The notes below the pieces were generated by a model. That model was not told where the DNA came from. It did no database searches and saw only the letters and a list, made by a program, of their open reading frames with translations. DNA of 64,000 nucleotides from Oscillospiraceae bacterium (lineage in GTDB: Bacteria; Bacillota; Clostridia; Oscillospirales; Oscillospiraceae). Position numbers and translations under genes: made by a program. Shown one piece after another: positions 55,180 through 63,756 of this stretch. The stretch is taken from positions 18,184-82,183 of the forward strand of contig JAFQFH010000027.1 in NCBI GenBank assembly GCA_017398685.1, written 5' to 3'. The first letter of the stretch is position 1, and each line of letters begins with the position of its first letter.

Positions 55180-55871
55180 GCGAGGGCTTTATAGTTCCAA
55201 TCCCTGGCTACAAAAGAGCCTATGCCGCAATCTCCGTCACATATCCTTCGGGCAGCGTGTGTACCTGTACTCACAGCGGCAAGGGCAAGGTGCTCACAGC
55301 CAAGGACACCAGCGGCAGCTGGATATTTGTGGTGCCCTACGGCGGCACATGGACAGTGAAATCGACCCAGGGCAGCAACAGTGCAAGCCAGAATGTCAGC
55401 ATCACAGCCGAGGGCCAGACACAAAGCGTGACCCTCAGCTACTGGAACGGAGAGCTGTTTGTATCCGGCGTAGGCCAGTATACCGACAAGACCGGAGGCT
55501 GGGCGCTGTACAGGCAAAACAGCTATGTTACGGGAACTGTCAGTAATACGGAGCTTAAAGTGGGCTACACCGTCAACACGGTTGAAAACGGTTCAGGTCA
55601 TGTATACACAAAAAAGGCCGTGGATTTTACGGGCTTCACAAAGCTCAATGCAACGGTCAGCCTTACAAAGCGTGCCGGCTGGTCTGACAGTGCGTGGATT
55701 GCAATCACAAGAAGCGGCACACAGGTAGCAGGCGTGGACATTTCCAACAGGAACACATCCTCATATAACGGTACGGTTTCCCTCAGCATATCCGGGCTTT
55801 CCAACGGCGTGGTGGAGCTGCACATATATAACTCCACCCTGCGCACCACCAAGGTATGGATGAGTAAATAA
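55176..55871 (+). CDS. Phage fibre tip / beta-sandwich protein
   Basis: 231 residues. [32 protein letters not shown] and [27 protein letters not shown] are Ig-like strand patterns seen in phage adhesion proteins. Its start overlaps the collagen-fibre stop by 4 bp (ATGAG), so the two are coupled and may be made in a fixed ratio. Confidence 0.7.
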
Positions 55872-55881
55872 GGAGGGAGAA

Positions 55882-56199
55882 ATGAAAATATATATCGACA
55901 CTCAGGACAATTTCAGATGCTATCCCTCTGACGGGAGCGGTACTCTTCTACCCTATGAGCCCGGCCGCAATACACATGTAAATGAGGAATTTTTCAGCGG
56001 CAAGAGTGATGAATTTATAAAAGGCTACCAGTGTGTGCCTGACGGCTATACATGGACCCGCGCCGACGGGGAAACTTTCACCGGGGAAATGATAGCGCCC
56101 CTCAGAGACTATAACGAGCTTTACATCGCACAGCTTGAGTATGAGCTTGCCGATGCGGACGAGGCATTGCGGGAGGTAGGTGTACCTAATGGGATATAG
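55882..56199 (+). CDS. Small phage protein linked to fibre genes
   Basis: 105 residues. MKIYIDTQDNFRCY, FFSGKSDEFIKGYQCVPDGYTWTRADGETFTGEMIAPLRDYNELYIAQLEYE is of a type repeatedly found between fibre and lysis genes of clostridial phages; function unknown, perhaps a fibre-assembly or receptor accessory protein. The next gene starts inside its last codons. Confidence 0.7.
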   Translation: MKIYIDTQDNFRCYPSDGSGTLLPYEPGRNTHVNEEFFSGKSDEFIKGYQCVPDGYTWTRADGETFTGEMIAPLRDYNELYIAQLEYELADADEALREVGVPNGI

Positions 56200-56602
56200 A
56201 CTTGATGCGGCGAGAGAATACCGCAGGAAGATAGATGCAGCGGGGGCTATGCTGACGGATGCACAGGCCTCTTCCGTTACTGCGATCTACCCCCAGTTGA
56301 AGTATGACGGTGCCCTTATTGCAGGCGGTACACGCATAAACTGGAAGGGTAAACTGAAAAGAGCCGCGGCGGACATGTGGGACAGAGAGGAAAACGATCC
56401 GGACAATGCCCCGGCTCTTTGGGAGGACATCCTGTATCGCGAGGGACACAGGATAATCCCGGATGTAATATCCGTGGGTCTGGCCTTTTCCTGCGGTGAA
56501 ACAGGCTGGTGGGGAGATACACTTTACCGCAGTGTCCTTACTGCACCTAATACATACACGCCGGAACAGTATCCGGCAGGCTGGGAGGTCTACGATGGAT
56601 GA
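56189..56602 (+). CDS. Phage protein with carbohydrate-binding-like domain
   Basis: 137 residues. AMLTDAQASSVTAIYPQLKYDGALI followed by NDPDNAPALWED and a second Trp-rich stretch WWGDTLYRSVLTAPNTYTPEQYPAGWEVYDG is the CBM5/12-like pattern of phage fibres (Trp, GD, LY, PAGW). Start ATG 56189 is preferred to a GTG at 56180 that is too near its ribosome site. It overlaps the previous gene by 11 bp. Confidence 0.7.
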   Translation: MGYRLDAAREYRRKIDAAGAMLTDAQASSVTAIYPQLKYDGALIAGGTRINWKGKLKRAAADMWDREENDPDNAPALWEDILYREGHRIIPDVISVGLAFSCGETGWWGDTLYRSVLTAPNTYTPEQYPAGWEVYDG

Positions 56603-56641
56603 TGAAAAAAGCTGTTCGGGGCTTCTGACGGAGGATTGATC

Positions 56642-57466
56642 ATGAGCATACAGACTATTTACACGCACCTTGTACGAGCCGGAATGTCCCCGGTTGGAGC
56701 CTGCGCAATGATGGGCAATATGCAGGCCGAGAGTGCAATGAAATCGGACAATGTGCAAAATGGCATGGGATACAGCGACGCAGACTACACCGCCGCTGTG
56801 GATGCCGGTGCGATTGACTTTGTAAGCGACGGGCGCGGCTACGGCCTTTGCCAGTGGACATACCCTGCACGCAAGCAGAATTTGCTGGCTTTTGCCCGCA
56901 GCCTGGGGGTGAGCATAGGCAACGAGGATATGCAGGCAGACTTCTGTATACGGGAATTGCAGCGGGAGTATGCGTCCTTGTGGAACTACCTTTGCTCTGC
57001 CACAGGTGTATACGAGGCGGCGGGTCGCATCTGCCGGGAGTATGAGAGGCCGGCTGTGAACAATGTGGACGTGAGAGCGGCCTATGCCAACCAGTTTTAC
57101 ATGAGCCTTGGGGGCATGGATGTATCGCAGACTGGTGCGCCCGACAACAGCCCTACCGGAGAGCCGGAGGATGCTATATTCCACACCCCGGCAGGGGAGC
57201 CCTCTCAGTCAGCGGGAGGTGCAAGCCCCTCCCCTACGGGGGAACCGGAGGTCTATTGGCCGCCAAGGATGCTGGCGTATGGCATGTTTGGCGGAGATGT
57301 GGTGGCCTTGCAGGGGCTGCTCACTGCCCACGGCTGTTTTGTGCCCGTCAGCAGTCAGTTTGACAACAAGACAAGGGCGATGGTTCTGGCATTTCAGGCT
57401 GAAAAGGGTCTCAGCACGGATGCCGTTGTGGGAAACCTCACATGGTCTGCCCTGCTGAGGAGGTAG
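56642..57466 (+). CDS. Endolysin (phage tail lysozyme domain plus peptidoglycan-binding domain)
   Basis: 274 residues. The first 160 residues (GMSPVGACAMMGNMQAESAMKSDNVQNG, GRGYGLCQWTYPARKQNLL) are the Phage_lysozyme2 type with the catalytic Glu in MQAESAM. A Pro/Gly/Ser-rich linker (about 165-205) follows, and the end GDVVALQGLLTAHGCFVPVSSQFDNKTRAMVLAFQAEKGL is a PG_binding_1 domain. Adjacent holin genes make a lysis cassette. ATG 56642 with GGAGG 7 nt upstream. Confidence 0.9.
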   Translation: MSIQTIYTHLVRAGMSPVGACAMMGNMQAESAMKSDNVQNGMGYSDADYTAAVDAGAIDFVSDGRGYGLCQWTYPARKQNLLAFARSLGVSIGNEDMQADFCIRELQREYASLWNYLCSATGVYEAAGRICREYERPAVNNVDVRAAYANQFYMSLGGMDVSQTGAPDNSPTGEPEDAIFHTPAGEPSQSAGGASPSPTGEPEVYWPPRMLAYGMFGGDVVALQGLLTAHGCFVPVSSQFDNKTRAMVLAFQAEKGLSTDAVVGNLTWSALLRR

Positions 57467-57470
57467 AGGC

Positions 57471-57713
57471 TTGAGCGAAACCATAATTGTTGCGCTGCTG
57501 GGCTTTCTGGGTACTCTCTGCGGAGCCTACACGGCAAACAGAAAAAGCAGCGCCCTTATCGTGTACAGGCTGGAGCAGCTGGAAAAAAAGGTGAACAAAC
57601 ACAATCAGGTCATTGAACGCACATATGAGCTGGAAAAACACGCGGAGGTCATAGACGAGCAGATCCGCGTAGCCAACCACCGTATCGGTGATCTGGAACA
57701 CATAATCGTATAG
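57471..57713 (+). CDS. XhlA/haemolysin-like phage membrane protein
   Basis: 80 residues with one N-terminal membrane helix (ETIIVALLGFLGTLCGAYTAN) and a coiled-coil tail (YRLEQLEKKVNKHNQVIERTYELEKHAEVI). This topology is that of XhlA-type proteins that act with holins. TTG start with AGGAGGTAGAGGC in front. Confidence 0.75.
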   Translation: MSETIIVALLGFLGTLCGAYTANRKSSALIVYRLEQLEKKVNKHNQVIERTYELEKHAEVIDEQIRVANHRIGDLEHIIV

Positions 57714-57723
57714 GAGGTACAAA

Positions 57724-57912
57724 ATGAACTGGAAAAATATTGCGGAAAGAGCGGCATGGACCTTTCTTGAGGGCTTTCTTGTGGCGCTGCCTGCCGCGTC
57801 CGGGCTGGGCCTGGATGCAGCTGCATGGAAAGCGGCGCTTCTGGGTGCACTGATGGCGGGACTGAGCGCTGTCAAAACCCTTGCAATAGAGCTTTTGCAG
57901 GCAAGAGGCTGA
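57724..57912 (+). CDS. Holin, r1t type
   Basis: 62 residues with two short hydrophobic segments (FLEGFLVALPAASGLGL and WKAALLGALMAGLSAVKTLAI). This is the r1t holin pattern (short, RAAWTFLE opening). GGAGG lies 9 nt before the ATG. Last gene of the phage-like cluster. Confidence 0.83.
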   Translation: MNWKNIAERAAWTFLEGFLVALPAASGLGLDAAAWKAALLGALMAGLSAVKTLAIELLQARG

Positions 57913-58002
57913 TACATAATGGAAAATCTTGGGTAAATTCAATAATTTTCCTGGCGAAAATTTGTGTAGCATCACAAGATGTCTGAAAATGAGGAAAAGG
58001 GG

Positions 58003-58032
58003 TTGTAATAAAAGCGGATTTTGGGGTATTAT
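58003..58032 (+). promoter_or_regulatory. Promoter of the Pro-rich lipoprotein gene
   Basis: TTGTAA (58003-58008), 18-nt spacer, TATTAT (58027-58032). The 57913-58078 spacer holds no other signal I can support. Confidence 0.55.
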
Positions 58033-58078
58033 GTAAAGGAAGTAAAATAGTGGAACTATGCTATATGGAGATATAACA

Positions 58079-58882
58079 ATGAAAAAGATCCTGCTTCCTG
58101 TTTTGATTATAGTGCTGTGCCTGGGACTGTGCGGCTGCAAAAGCGGCTTTTTCGGCTCAAGCTCGGCTCCGGTGGTGCTGCCTACCGAGCCTGTTTACTC
58201 AGCCCCGGCAGCCCAGAATAATACCAGCAGTCTGCCCACTTTCGGACAGAGTGTTGAAGCCCCGGCATTGGAGGGGACTTTCCAGCCCGATATGTCCATG
58301 TCCGGCAGCGGCACAAATCCCAACCCCTCCGTGGGGACCGTGATATTTGACCCTGCGGCTGTGGCAACACCTGCGCCCACCCCGGAACCCACACCCCCTC
58401 CCACTCCTGTACCAACGCCCGTACCTACTCCGGCGCCTACCCCCGCACCGGCAAAGGTCTACGCCACCAAAAGCCCCACCAGTGAGCTGGTTGTGCAGGG
58501 AGGCAGTGCCCAGTTTGTGGCCTACGCGGAAAACAGCACCTCGGTTATCTGGTTTATGGCCTCGCCCGACGGCAACACTGTCCTGACCGCCGCCGAAGCG
58601 CCCCGCCTTTTCCCCGGACTTCAGGTCAGCGGCTCCAACTCCACAAGACTGACCCTCAGCAATATCCCCCTGAATATGAGCGGCTGGAAGGTGCAGGCCA
58701 GATTTGAAGGCTACGGCGGACCGGTACATACCAATATGGCAACCGTCTGGAGCGTGACCTTGCAGGAGGCCATCGCCAACGGCTGGGTAGCGGCGCCTAC
58801 CCCCACACCCAACTACTACTACCCCAACGGGCAGTATAACGGCTATCCCAACGGTGCCTTTTACCCCAACGTTTTCCAATAA
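58079..58882 (+). CDS. Lipoprotein with Pro/Thr-rich linker and a beta-rich domain
   Basis: 267 residues. Signal peptide with lipobox LCGC (Cys20). About residues 100-130 are PTP repeats, a flexible wall-spanning linker. The following domain (about 135-240) has SELVVQGGSAQFVAYAENSTSVIWFMASPDGNTVL and GWKVQARFEGYGGPVHTNMATVWSV, an Ig-like pattern. The C-terminus is rich in Tyr, Asn, Pro and Gly. Function unknown; surface-exposed. Starts 167 bp after the holin stop, with its own promoter, so it is probably host DNA. Confidence 0.78.
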   Translation: MKKILLPVLIIVLCLGLCGCKSGFFGSSSAPVVLPTEPVYSAPAAQNNTSSLPTFGQSVEAPALEGTFQPDMSMSGSGTNPNPSVGTVIFDPAAVATPAPTPEPTPPPTPVPTPVPTPAPTPAPAKVYATKSPTSELVVQGGSAQFVAYAENSTSVIWFMASPDGNTVLTAAEAPRLFPGLQVSGSNSTRLTLSNIPLNMSGWKVQARFEGYGGPVHTNMATVWSVTLQEAIANGWVAAPTPTPNYYYPNGQYNGYPNGAFYPNVFQ

Positions 58883-58903
58883 TAAAACAGCTGATAAAAC
58901 AGC

Positions 58904-58935
58904 AAAGACCGGAGATTTTTCTCCGGTCTTTTTCA
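58904..58935 (+). terminator. Terminator of the Pro-rich lipoprotein gene
   Basis: AAAGACCGGAG-attttt-CTCCGGTCTTT followed by TT. Confidence 0.85.
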
Positions 58936-59550
58936 GTTCTTAATATTCAGATTTTTTATACAGCCGACCCACGCATCAAGGCTTTCCGTGTCTGACTCAC
59001 GCAGGGCTTTGTCGTACAGGGCGAAGGCTGCCGGGTGTTCTTTTTCCATCCATTTCAAAGCCTTTTTAGGCCCCATGTACGGATGCTGCACCGCATTGCA
59101 GAATATCTCAAGGCTGTCCGTCAGAAGCCAGTGCCATCGAAACATTCCCTCAGTGTCGCCCCTTTTTACCCTTTGGCACATTTTAAGACACCAGTCAATA
59201 TCTGCCCGGATATCTGAATAAGACTTTGGAGGAAGGCTTTCAAGATACTTTGAAACACAATGCTGCAATGAGCTTCCCTTGCCATCTGTGTCCATGATGA
59301 TTTTGCCATCCGAGAGCTGAACAAAGTCCTTGCAGTCAAATTTGCCATCAAAGCAGTCTGTAGGGTATATAAATACATCCAGCTGAACACCGTCCACAAA
59401 GGAGGTGTCATGGCTTTGACCGCGGCAGGAGGATATGACAAGCGCGTCAAAATCGCTGAACGGGCCGTTTGTCCCATCTGCGTATGAGCCGTACACAATA
59501 ATGGAAAGCGGGGAGTATTTTTCTTTTAAATAAGCAATGATATTATCCAA
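58933..59550 (-). CDS. Nucleotidyltransferase-domain protein
   Basis: 205 residues. IIVYGSYADGTNGPFSDFDALVIS is the NTP_transf_2 motif with both Asp. The rest (RADIDWCLKMCQRVKRGDTEGMFRWHWLLTDSLEIF) is helical. It may be an adenylyltransferase, an antibiotic-modifying enzyme or a MNT-type antitoxin-like protein, but no HEPN gene is adjacent. TTG 59550 is preferred over TTG 59565 because GGAG lies 9 nt upstream. Confidence 0.78.
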   Translation of the reverse strand: MDNIIAYLKEKYSPLSIIVYGSYADGTNGPFSDFDALVISSCRGQSHDTSFVDGVQLDVFIYPTDCFDGKFDCKDFVQLSDGKIIMDTDGKGSSLQHCVSKYLESLPPKSYSDIRADIDWCLKMCQRVKRGDTEGMFRWHWLLTDSLEIFCNAVQHPYMGPKKALKWMEKEHPAAFALYDKALRESDTESLDAWVGCIKNLNIKN

Positions 59551-59641
59551 TGCAGGAATCTCCAAGTGTTGATGTGTTTACTATAACATGAGCGGACTAA
59601 TTGCACAAGAACGCATGATCGGCGGGCTATTTCTTTTGCAA

Positions 59642-59683
59642 TTTGACTTAGATTTCACATCCCGTGTATTTTTGATTTCACAT
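59642..59683 (+). promoter_or_regulatory. Putative Pho-box repeats upstream of pstS
   Basis: TTTCACAT twice (59653-59660 and 59676-59683), and a weaker TTTGACTT 11 bp before the first. TAAAAT at 59692-59697 is a possible -10. Spacing near multiples of 11 suggests a PhoP-type direct-repeat site. Confidence 0.5.
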
Positions 59684-59753
59684 GGCAATCCTAAAATGAT
59701 AACTGCACCAAGGAAATCCAAACGCAAACAGTTGTCTGAAAGGAGACATTGAA

Positions 59754-60560
59754 ATGAAAAAGATGATTACTATTATGATAGTCGCAGTTCTGGCTCTCTC
59801 CATGCTTGCAGGCTGCGGCATCAATAAGGCCGTCGGCTCCGTTGCCACCGATGGATCCACCTCTATGGAGAAAGTGATTGGCGCTCTGGGCGAAGCTTTC
59901 CAGAATGACACCGGTATCAGCTTTACTTACAATCCTACCGGCTCTGGTTCCGGTATCAAGGCTGTTCAGGATGGTCGCTGCGACATCGGCCTGTCTTCCC
60001 GTGATCTGAAGGACGAGGAAAAAGCCGCTGGTCTGACTGGCACCGTTCTGGCCTATGACGGCATCGCAATCATCGTACATCCCGAAAACCCTGTTTCTGA
60101 CCTGAGCGTTGAAAACATTGCCAAGATCTACACAGGCGAGATCACCAATTGGTCTGAACTTGGCGGCAACGATGTTGAGATTGTTCTCATCGGCCGTGAA
60201 GCCGGCAGCGGTACTCGTGACGGCTTTGAGTCCATTACCGACACCGAGGATGCCTGCAGGTACCGTCAGGAACTGACCTCCACCGGTGACGTGATCACCA
60301 CTGTTTCCCAGAACCCCGGTGCTATCGGCTACGCTTCTGTGGCCTCTGTGAAGGACACCGTGAAGGCCGTGACCGTAGATGGTATTGCTCCTGCCGAAGC
60401 TACCATCAAGGACGGCAGCTATGTGGTTCAGCGGCCTTTCGTTCTGGTGACCAAGAGCGATGCTGAACTGAGCGAAGCTGCTCAGAAGTTCTTCGACTAC
60501 ATCACCTCTGCTGACGCAAACGAGATTATCGCTGCAGCCGGTGTGGTCTCCGCCAACTAA
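59754..60560 (+). CDS. pstS: Phosphate ABC transporter phosphate-binding lipoprotein
   Basis: 268 residues. Lipobox LAGC (Cys21). VATDGSTSMEKVIGALGEAF and GREAGSGTRDGFESI carry the phosphate ligands, with FTYNPTGSGSGIKAV between them. Typical for the short Gram-positive PstS. AAGGAG precedes the ATG. First gene of pst-phoU. Confidence 0.96.
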   Translation: MKKMITIMIVAVLALSMLAGCGINKAVGSVATDGSTSMEKVIGALGEAFQNDTGISFTYNPTGSGSGIKAVQDGRCDIGLSSRDLKDEEKAAGLTGTVLAYDGIAIIVHPENPVSDLSVENIAKIYTGEITNWSELGGNDVEIVLIGREAGSGTRDGFESITDTEDACRYRQELTSTGDVITTVSQNPGAIGYASVASVKDTVKAVTVDGIAPAEATIKDGSYVVQRPFVLVTKSDAELSEAAQKFFDYITSADANEIIAAAGVVSAN

Positions 60561-60573
60561 GAAAAACGCAGAT

Positions 60574-60599
60574 GCGACGGTCATACTTCTGGCCGTCGC
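60574..60599 (+). promoter_or_regulatory. Hairpin between pstS and pstC
   Basis: GCGACGG...CCGTCGC stem with a 12-nt loop; probable stability or attenuation element favouring pstS over the permeases. Confidence 0.45.
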
Positions 60600-60622
60600 T
60601 GCTCTGCTATGAGAAAAGACTT

Positions 60623-61489
60623 ATGAAGAAAAATCAAGTTTTAGAAAAAGTCATCCACGGAATCTTTATGTTATTGGGTCTGATTACTGTCTGCTGTGTT
60701 CTGCTGATTACGGTCTATCTTGTGATCTCCGGTATTCCCGCAATCCGTGAGATTGGTTTGGTAAACTTCCTGTTCGGCAAGGAGTGGGCATCTACTGCAT
60801 CCGACCCGAAATACGGCATTTTGCCCTTTATTCTGACCAGTGTTTACGGCACTGCCGGGGCCATCCTGATCGGTGTTCCCGTTGGGTTTATGACAGCCGT
60901 ATATCTGTCAAAACTTGCATACCCGAAAGTGAAATCCGTCATGCAGTTTGCGGTCAGCCTGCTGGCCGGTATTCCTTCCGTGGTTTATGGTCTGGTGGGT
61001 ATGCTGGTACTGGTTCCGGGCATCCGAAAGATTTTCAATGTGCCTGACGGCGCAAGTCTCCTTGCCGCGATCATCGTTCTGGCAATCATGATTCTGCCCT
61101 CCATTATCAAGATGTCCATTACCGCTCTGGATGCAGTTCCCAAGGAATACGAGGATGCTTCTCTCGCTCTTGGTGCAACACCTATCGAGACCTACTTCAA
61201 GGTTTCCGTCCCTGCCGCAAAAAGCGGTATCGCAGCAGCTGTTGTTCTGGGCGTGGGCCGTGCCATAGGTGAGGCCATGGCGGTTATGATGGTAGCCGGT
61301 AATGTGCCCAATATGCCCGATTCTCTGTTCCAAAGCGTCCGTTTTCTCACCACTGCTGTGTCCAGCGAGATGGCTTATTCCAGCGGCTTGCAGAGACAGG
61401 CGCTGTTCTCCATCGCACTGGTATTGTTCCTGTTCATCATGCTGATCAATGCCACGCTGAACTTCTTCCTCAAACGGGAAAAGGAGTAA
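60623..61489 (+). CDS. pstC: Phosphate ABC transporter permease PstC
   Basis: 288 residues, six membrane segments. AGIPSVVYGLVGMLVLVPGIRKIF and EYEDASLALGATPIETYFKVSVPAAKSGI (EAA loop) are standard. ATG 60623 is preferred over 60572, which would begin inside a hairpin. Confidence 0.95.
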   Translation: MKKNQVLEKVIHGIFMLLGLITVCCVLLITVYLVISGIPAIREIGLVNFLFGKEWASTASDPKYGILPFILTSVYGTAGAILIGVPVGFMTAVYLSKLAYPKVKSVMQFAVSLLAGIPSVVYGLVGMLVLVPGIRKIFNVPDGASLLAAIIVLAIMILPSIIKMSITALDAVPKEYEDASLALGATPIETYFKVSVPAAKSGIAAAVVLGVGRAIGEAMAVMMVAGNVPNMPDSLFQSVRFLTTAVSSEMAYSSGLQRQALFSIALVLFLFIMLINATLNFFLKREKE

Positions 61490-61492
61490 ATT

Positions 61493-62350
61493 ATGTTGAA
61501 TAAATCTCTGTCCAAAAAGAGAAAAGGCTTTGAAGTGCTGATGAAAGCACTGATGCTGTTGTCGGTCGGTTTGACTGTCGCACTGGTGCTGTTTCTACTG
61601 ATCTATGTGCTGGGGCAGGGGGTTCCGAACATCACTTGGGAACTTCTCTCCACCAAGCCCAGTTACCTGACCGAGCGAATTGGCATCCTGCCTGATATTC
61701 TGAACACAGTCTATATCGTGCTGGCAACACTGCTGATCGTTCTGCCTTTGGGCGTTGGAGCTGCCATTTATCTGACCGAGTATGCATCCAACAATAAGCT
61801 GGTCGGCATCATCGAGTATGCCGCCGAAACCCTTTCCGGTATCCCATCCATCATCTACGGTCTGGTGGGTATGCTGCTGTTTTCCAACAGCATGGGAACT
61901 TGCCTGATGGCAGGTGCGCTGACGCTGGTGATTATGAATCTTCCCACCATCATGCGTACCACACAGGAGAGCTTGAAAACTGTTCCTCAATCCTATCGTG
62001 AAGGTGCATTTGGCTTGGGAGCCGGTAAATGGCGTGTTGTCCGTACCGTTGTCCTTCCCGGCTGCGTGGATGGTGTGATTACTGGATGTATCCTGTCCGT
62101 AGGCCGTATTCTGGGCGAGTCCGCAGCGCTGCTCTTTACCGCAGGCTTTGCTCATGCAGTCAACGGCATTATTGACGGCTTGGCAGCACCGGGCGCAACA
62201 CTGACTGTCGCCCTCTATGTTTACGCAAAAGAACAGGGCGAGTTCGGTGTGGCCTTTGCCATTGCAGCCATCCTGATGGTTCTGACTGTTCTGATTAACT
62301 TTGCAGCTGCATTGGTGCAGAAGCACTTCGCAAAAAGGAGAAGTTTATGA
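61493..62350 (+). CDS. pstA: Phosphate ABC transporter permease PstA
   Basis: 285 residues. [24 protein letters not shown] and the EAA loop [24 protein letters not shown] are typical. The ribosome site AAGGAG overlaps the pstC stop. Confidence 0.95.
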   Translation: MLNKSLSKKRKGFEVLMKALMLLSVGLTVALVLFLLIYVLGQGVPNITWELLSTKPSYLTERIGILPDILNTVYIVLATLLIVLPLGVGAAIYLTEYASNNKLVGIIEYAAETLSGIPSIIYGLVGMLLFSNSMGTCLMAGALTLVIMNLPTIMRTTQESLKTVPQSYREGAFGLGAGKWRVVRTVVLPGCVDGVITGCILSVGRILGESAALLFTAGFAHAVNGIIDGLAAPGATLTVALYVYAKEQGEFGVAFAIAAILMVLTVLINFAAALVQKHFAKRRSL

Positions 62351-63099
62351 GTATTATCTTTGTAAAAGATATGTGCCTGTGGTACGGTGACCATCAGGCA
62401 TTGAAAAATGTAAATATTGAAATCCCCGAAAAGAGCATTACCGCATTTATTGGCCCTTCCGGTTGCGGCAAGTCCACGTTTCTCAAGACCTTGAACCGTA
62501 TGAATGACCTGATTCCCGGCGTGAAGATCACCGGTGATATTTGCTACGAGGGAACGGACATTTTCTCCAAGGAAGTGGATGTGAATAATCTGCGCAAGGA
62601 GATCGGCATGGTGTTTCAGAAGCCCAATCCCTTCCCCATGAGTATCTACGACAATGTTGCCTACGGACCCCGTACCCACGGCATCACCAACCGTGTGCAA
62701 CTGGACGAAATCGTAGAACGTGCCTTGCGTGATGCGGCGATCTGGGACGAGGTAAAGGACAGACTGAAGAAAAATGCCCTTGGTATGTCCGGTGGTCAGC
62801 AGCAGCGTCTTTGCATCGCAAGAGCGCTGGCTGTAGAGCCCAAAGTCCTTTTGATGGACGAGCCTACATCTGCCCTTGATCCCATTTCCACCTCCCGCAT
62901 CGAGGAACTGGTCATGGAGCTGAAAGAAAAGTACACAATCGTCATGGTGACTCACAATATGCAGCAGGCCGTCCGTGTATCGGACTATACGGCGTTTTTC
63001 CTGCTGGGAGAACTGGTGGAATTCGGCAAGACCGATGACGTCTTCTCTCAGCCGCGGGAGAAGCGTACCGAAGATTACATTACCGGCAGATTTGGTTAA
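62347..63099 (+). CDS. pstB: Phosphate ABC transporter ATP-binding protein PstB
   Basis: 250 residues. Walker [10 protein letters not shown], PstB-specific [19 protein letters not shown], signature MSGGQQQR, Walker [14 protein letters not shown]. It overlaps pstA by 4 bp (ATGA). Confidence 0.97.
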   Translation: MSIIFVKDMCLWYGDHQALKNVNIEIPEKSITAFIGPSGCGKSTFLKTLNRMNDLIPGVKITGDICYEGTDIFSKEVDVNNLRKEIGMVFQKPNPFPMSIYDNVAYGPRTHGITNRVQLDEIVERALRDAAIWDEVKDRLKKNALGMSGGQQQRLCIARALAVEPKVLLMDEPTSALDPISTSRIEELVMELKEKYTIVMVTHNMQQAVRVSDYTAFFLLGELVEFGKTDDVFSQPREKRTEDYITGRFG

Positions 63100-63109
63100 G
63101 GAGGAAAAT

Positions 63110-63754
63110 ATGAGAAGTCGATTTGATGAACAGCTTTATGAGCTGAACCGTGAGCTCATAGAGATGGGTGCTATGTGTGAGGAAGCCATTGCATCTGCGG
63201 CCAAAGCCCTTAGTACAGGAAACATGGAGCTTGCTGCCAAGGTACGTGCAAACGGGGCTGCTATCGACCAGATGGAAAGGGATATCGAGGGTCGCTGCAT
63301 GAAGCTCCTCCTGCACCAGCAACCGGTGGCACGTGATCTTCGCCAGATTTCTGCCGCATTAAAAATGATTACCGATATGGAGCGCATTGGCGATCAGGCG
63401 GAGGACATTGCAGAGATCGTCACCTTCCTGAACGGACATACCATGGAAGGTATGGAGCTGATTGAGGAAATGGCACGAGCGACCATCGAAATGGTCATGT
63501 CCAGCGTTGATGCATTCGTGAAAAAAGATGTGGAGCTGGCGGAAAAGGTGATTGCCCAGGATGACGTAGTAGATGACTATTTTTCAAAGGTGAAGTATGG
63601 TATAATCTCGATGATCACAGAAAATTCCACTGACGGCGAGTTTGCTCTTGACCTTTTGATGATCGCAAAGTATTTTGAACGTATCGGCGATCATGCAACC
63701 AACATTGCCGAGTGGGTGATTTACTCTGTAACAGGCAAGCATAAGGAGGTGTAA
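63110..63754 (+). CDS. phoU: Phosphate-signalling regulator PhoU
   Basis: 214 residues, two three-helix PhoU repeats. Metal-type motifs ITDMERIGDQAEDIAEI and AKYFERIGDHATNIAEW each contain E-x-x-x-D. It links PstSCAB to the two-component system. GGAGG lies 6 nt before the ATG. A larger upstream frame overlapping pstB is rejected. Confidence 0.95.
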   Translation: MRSRFDEQLYELNRELIEMGAMCEEAIASAAKALSTGNMELAAKVRANGAAIDQMERDIEGRCMKLLLHQQPVARDLRQISAALKMITDMERIGDQAEDIAEIVTFLNGHTMEGMELIEEMARATIEMVMSSVDAFVKKDVELAEKVIAQDDVVDDYFSKVKYGIISMITENSTDGEFALDLLMIAKYFERIGDHATNIAEWVIYSVTGKHKEV

Positions 63755-63756
63755 AT

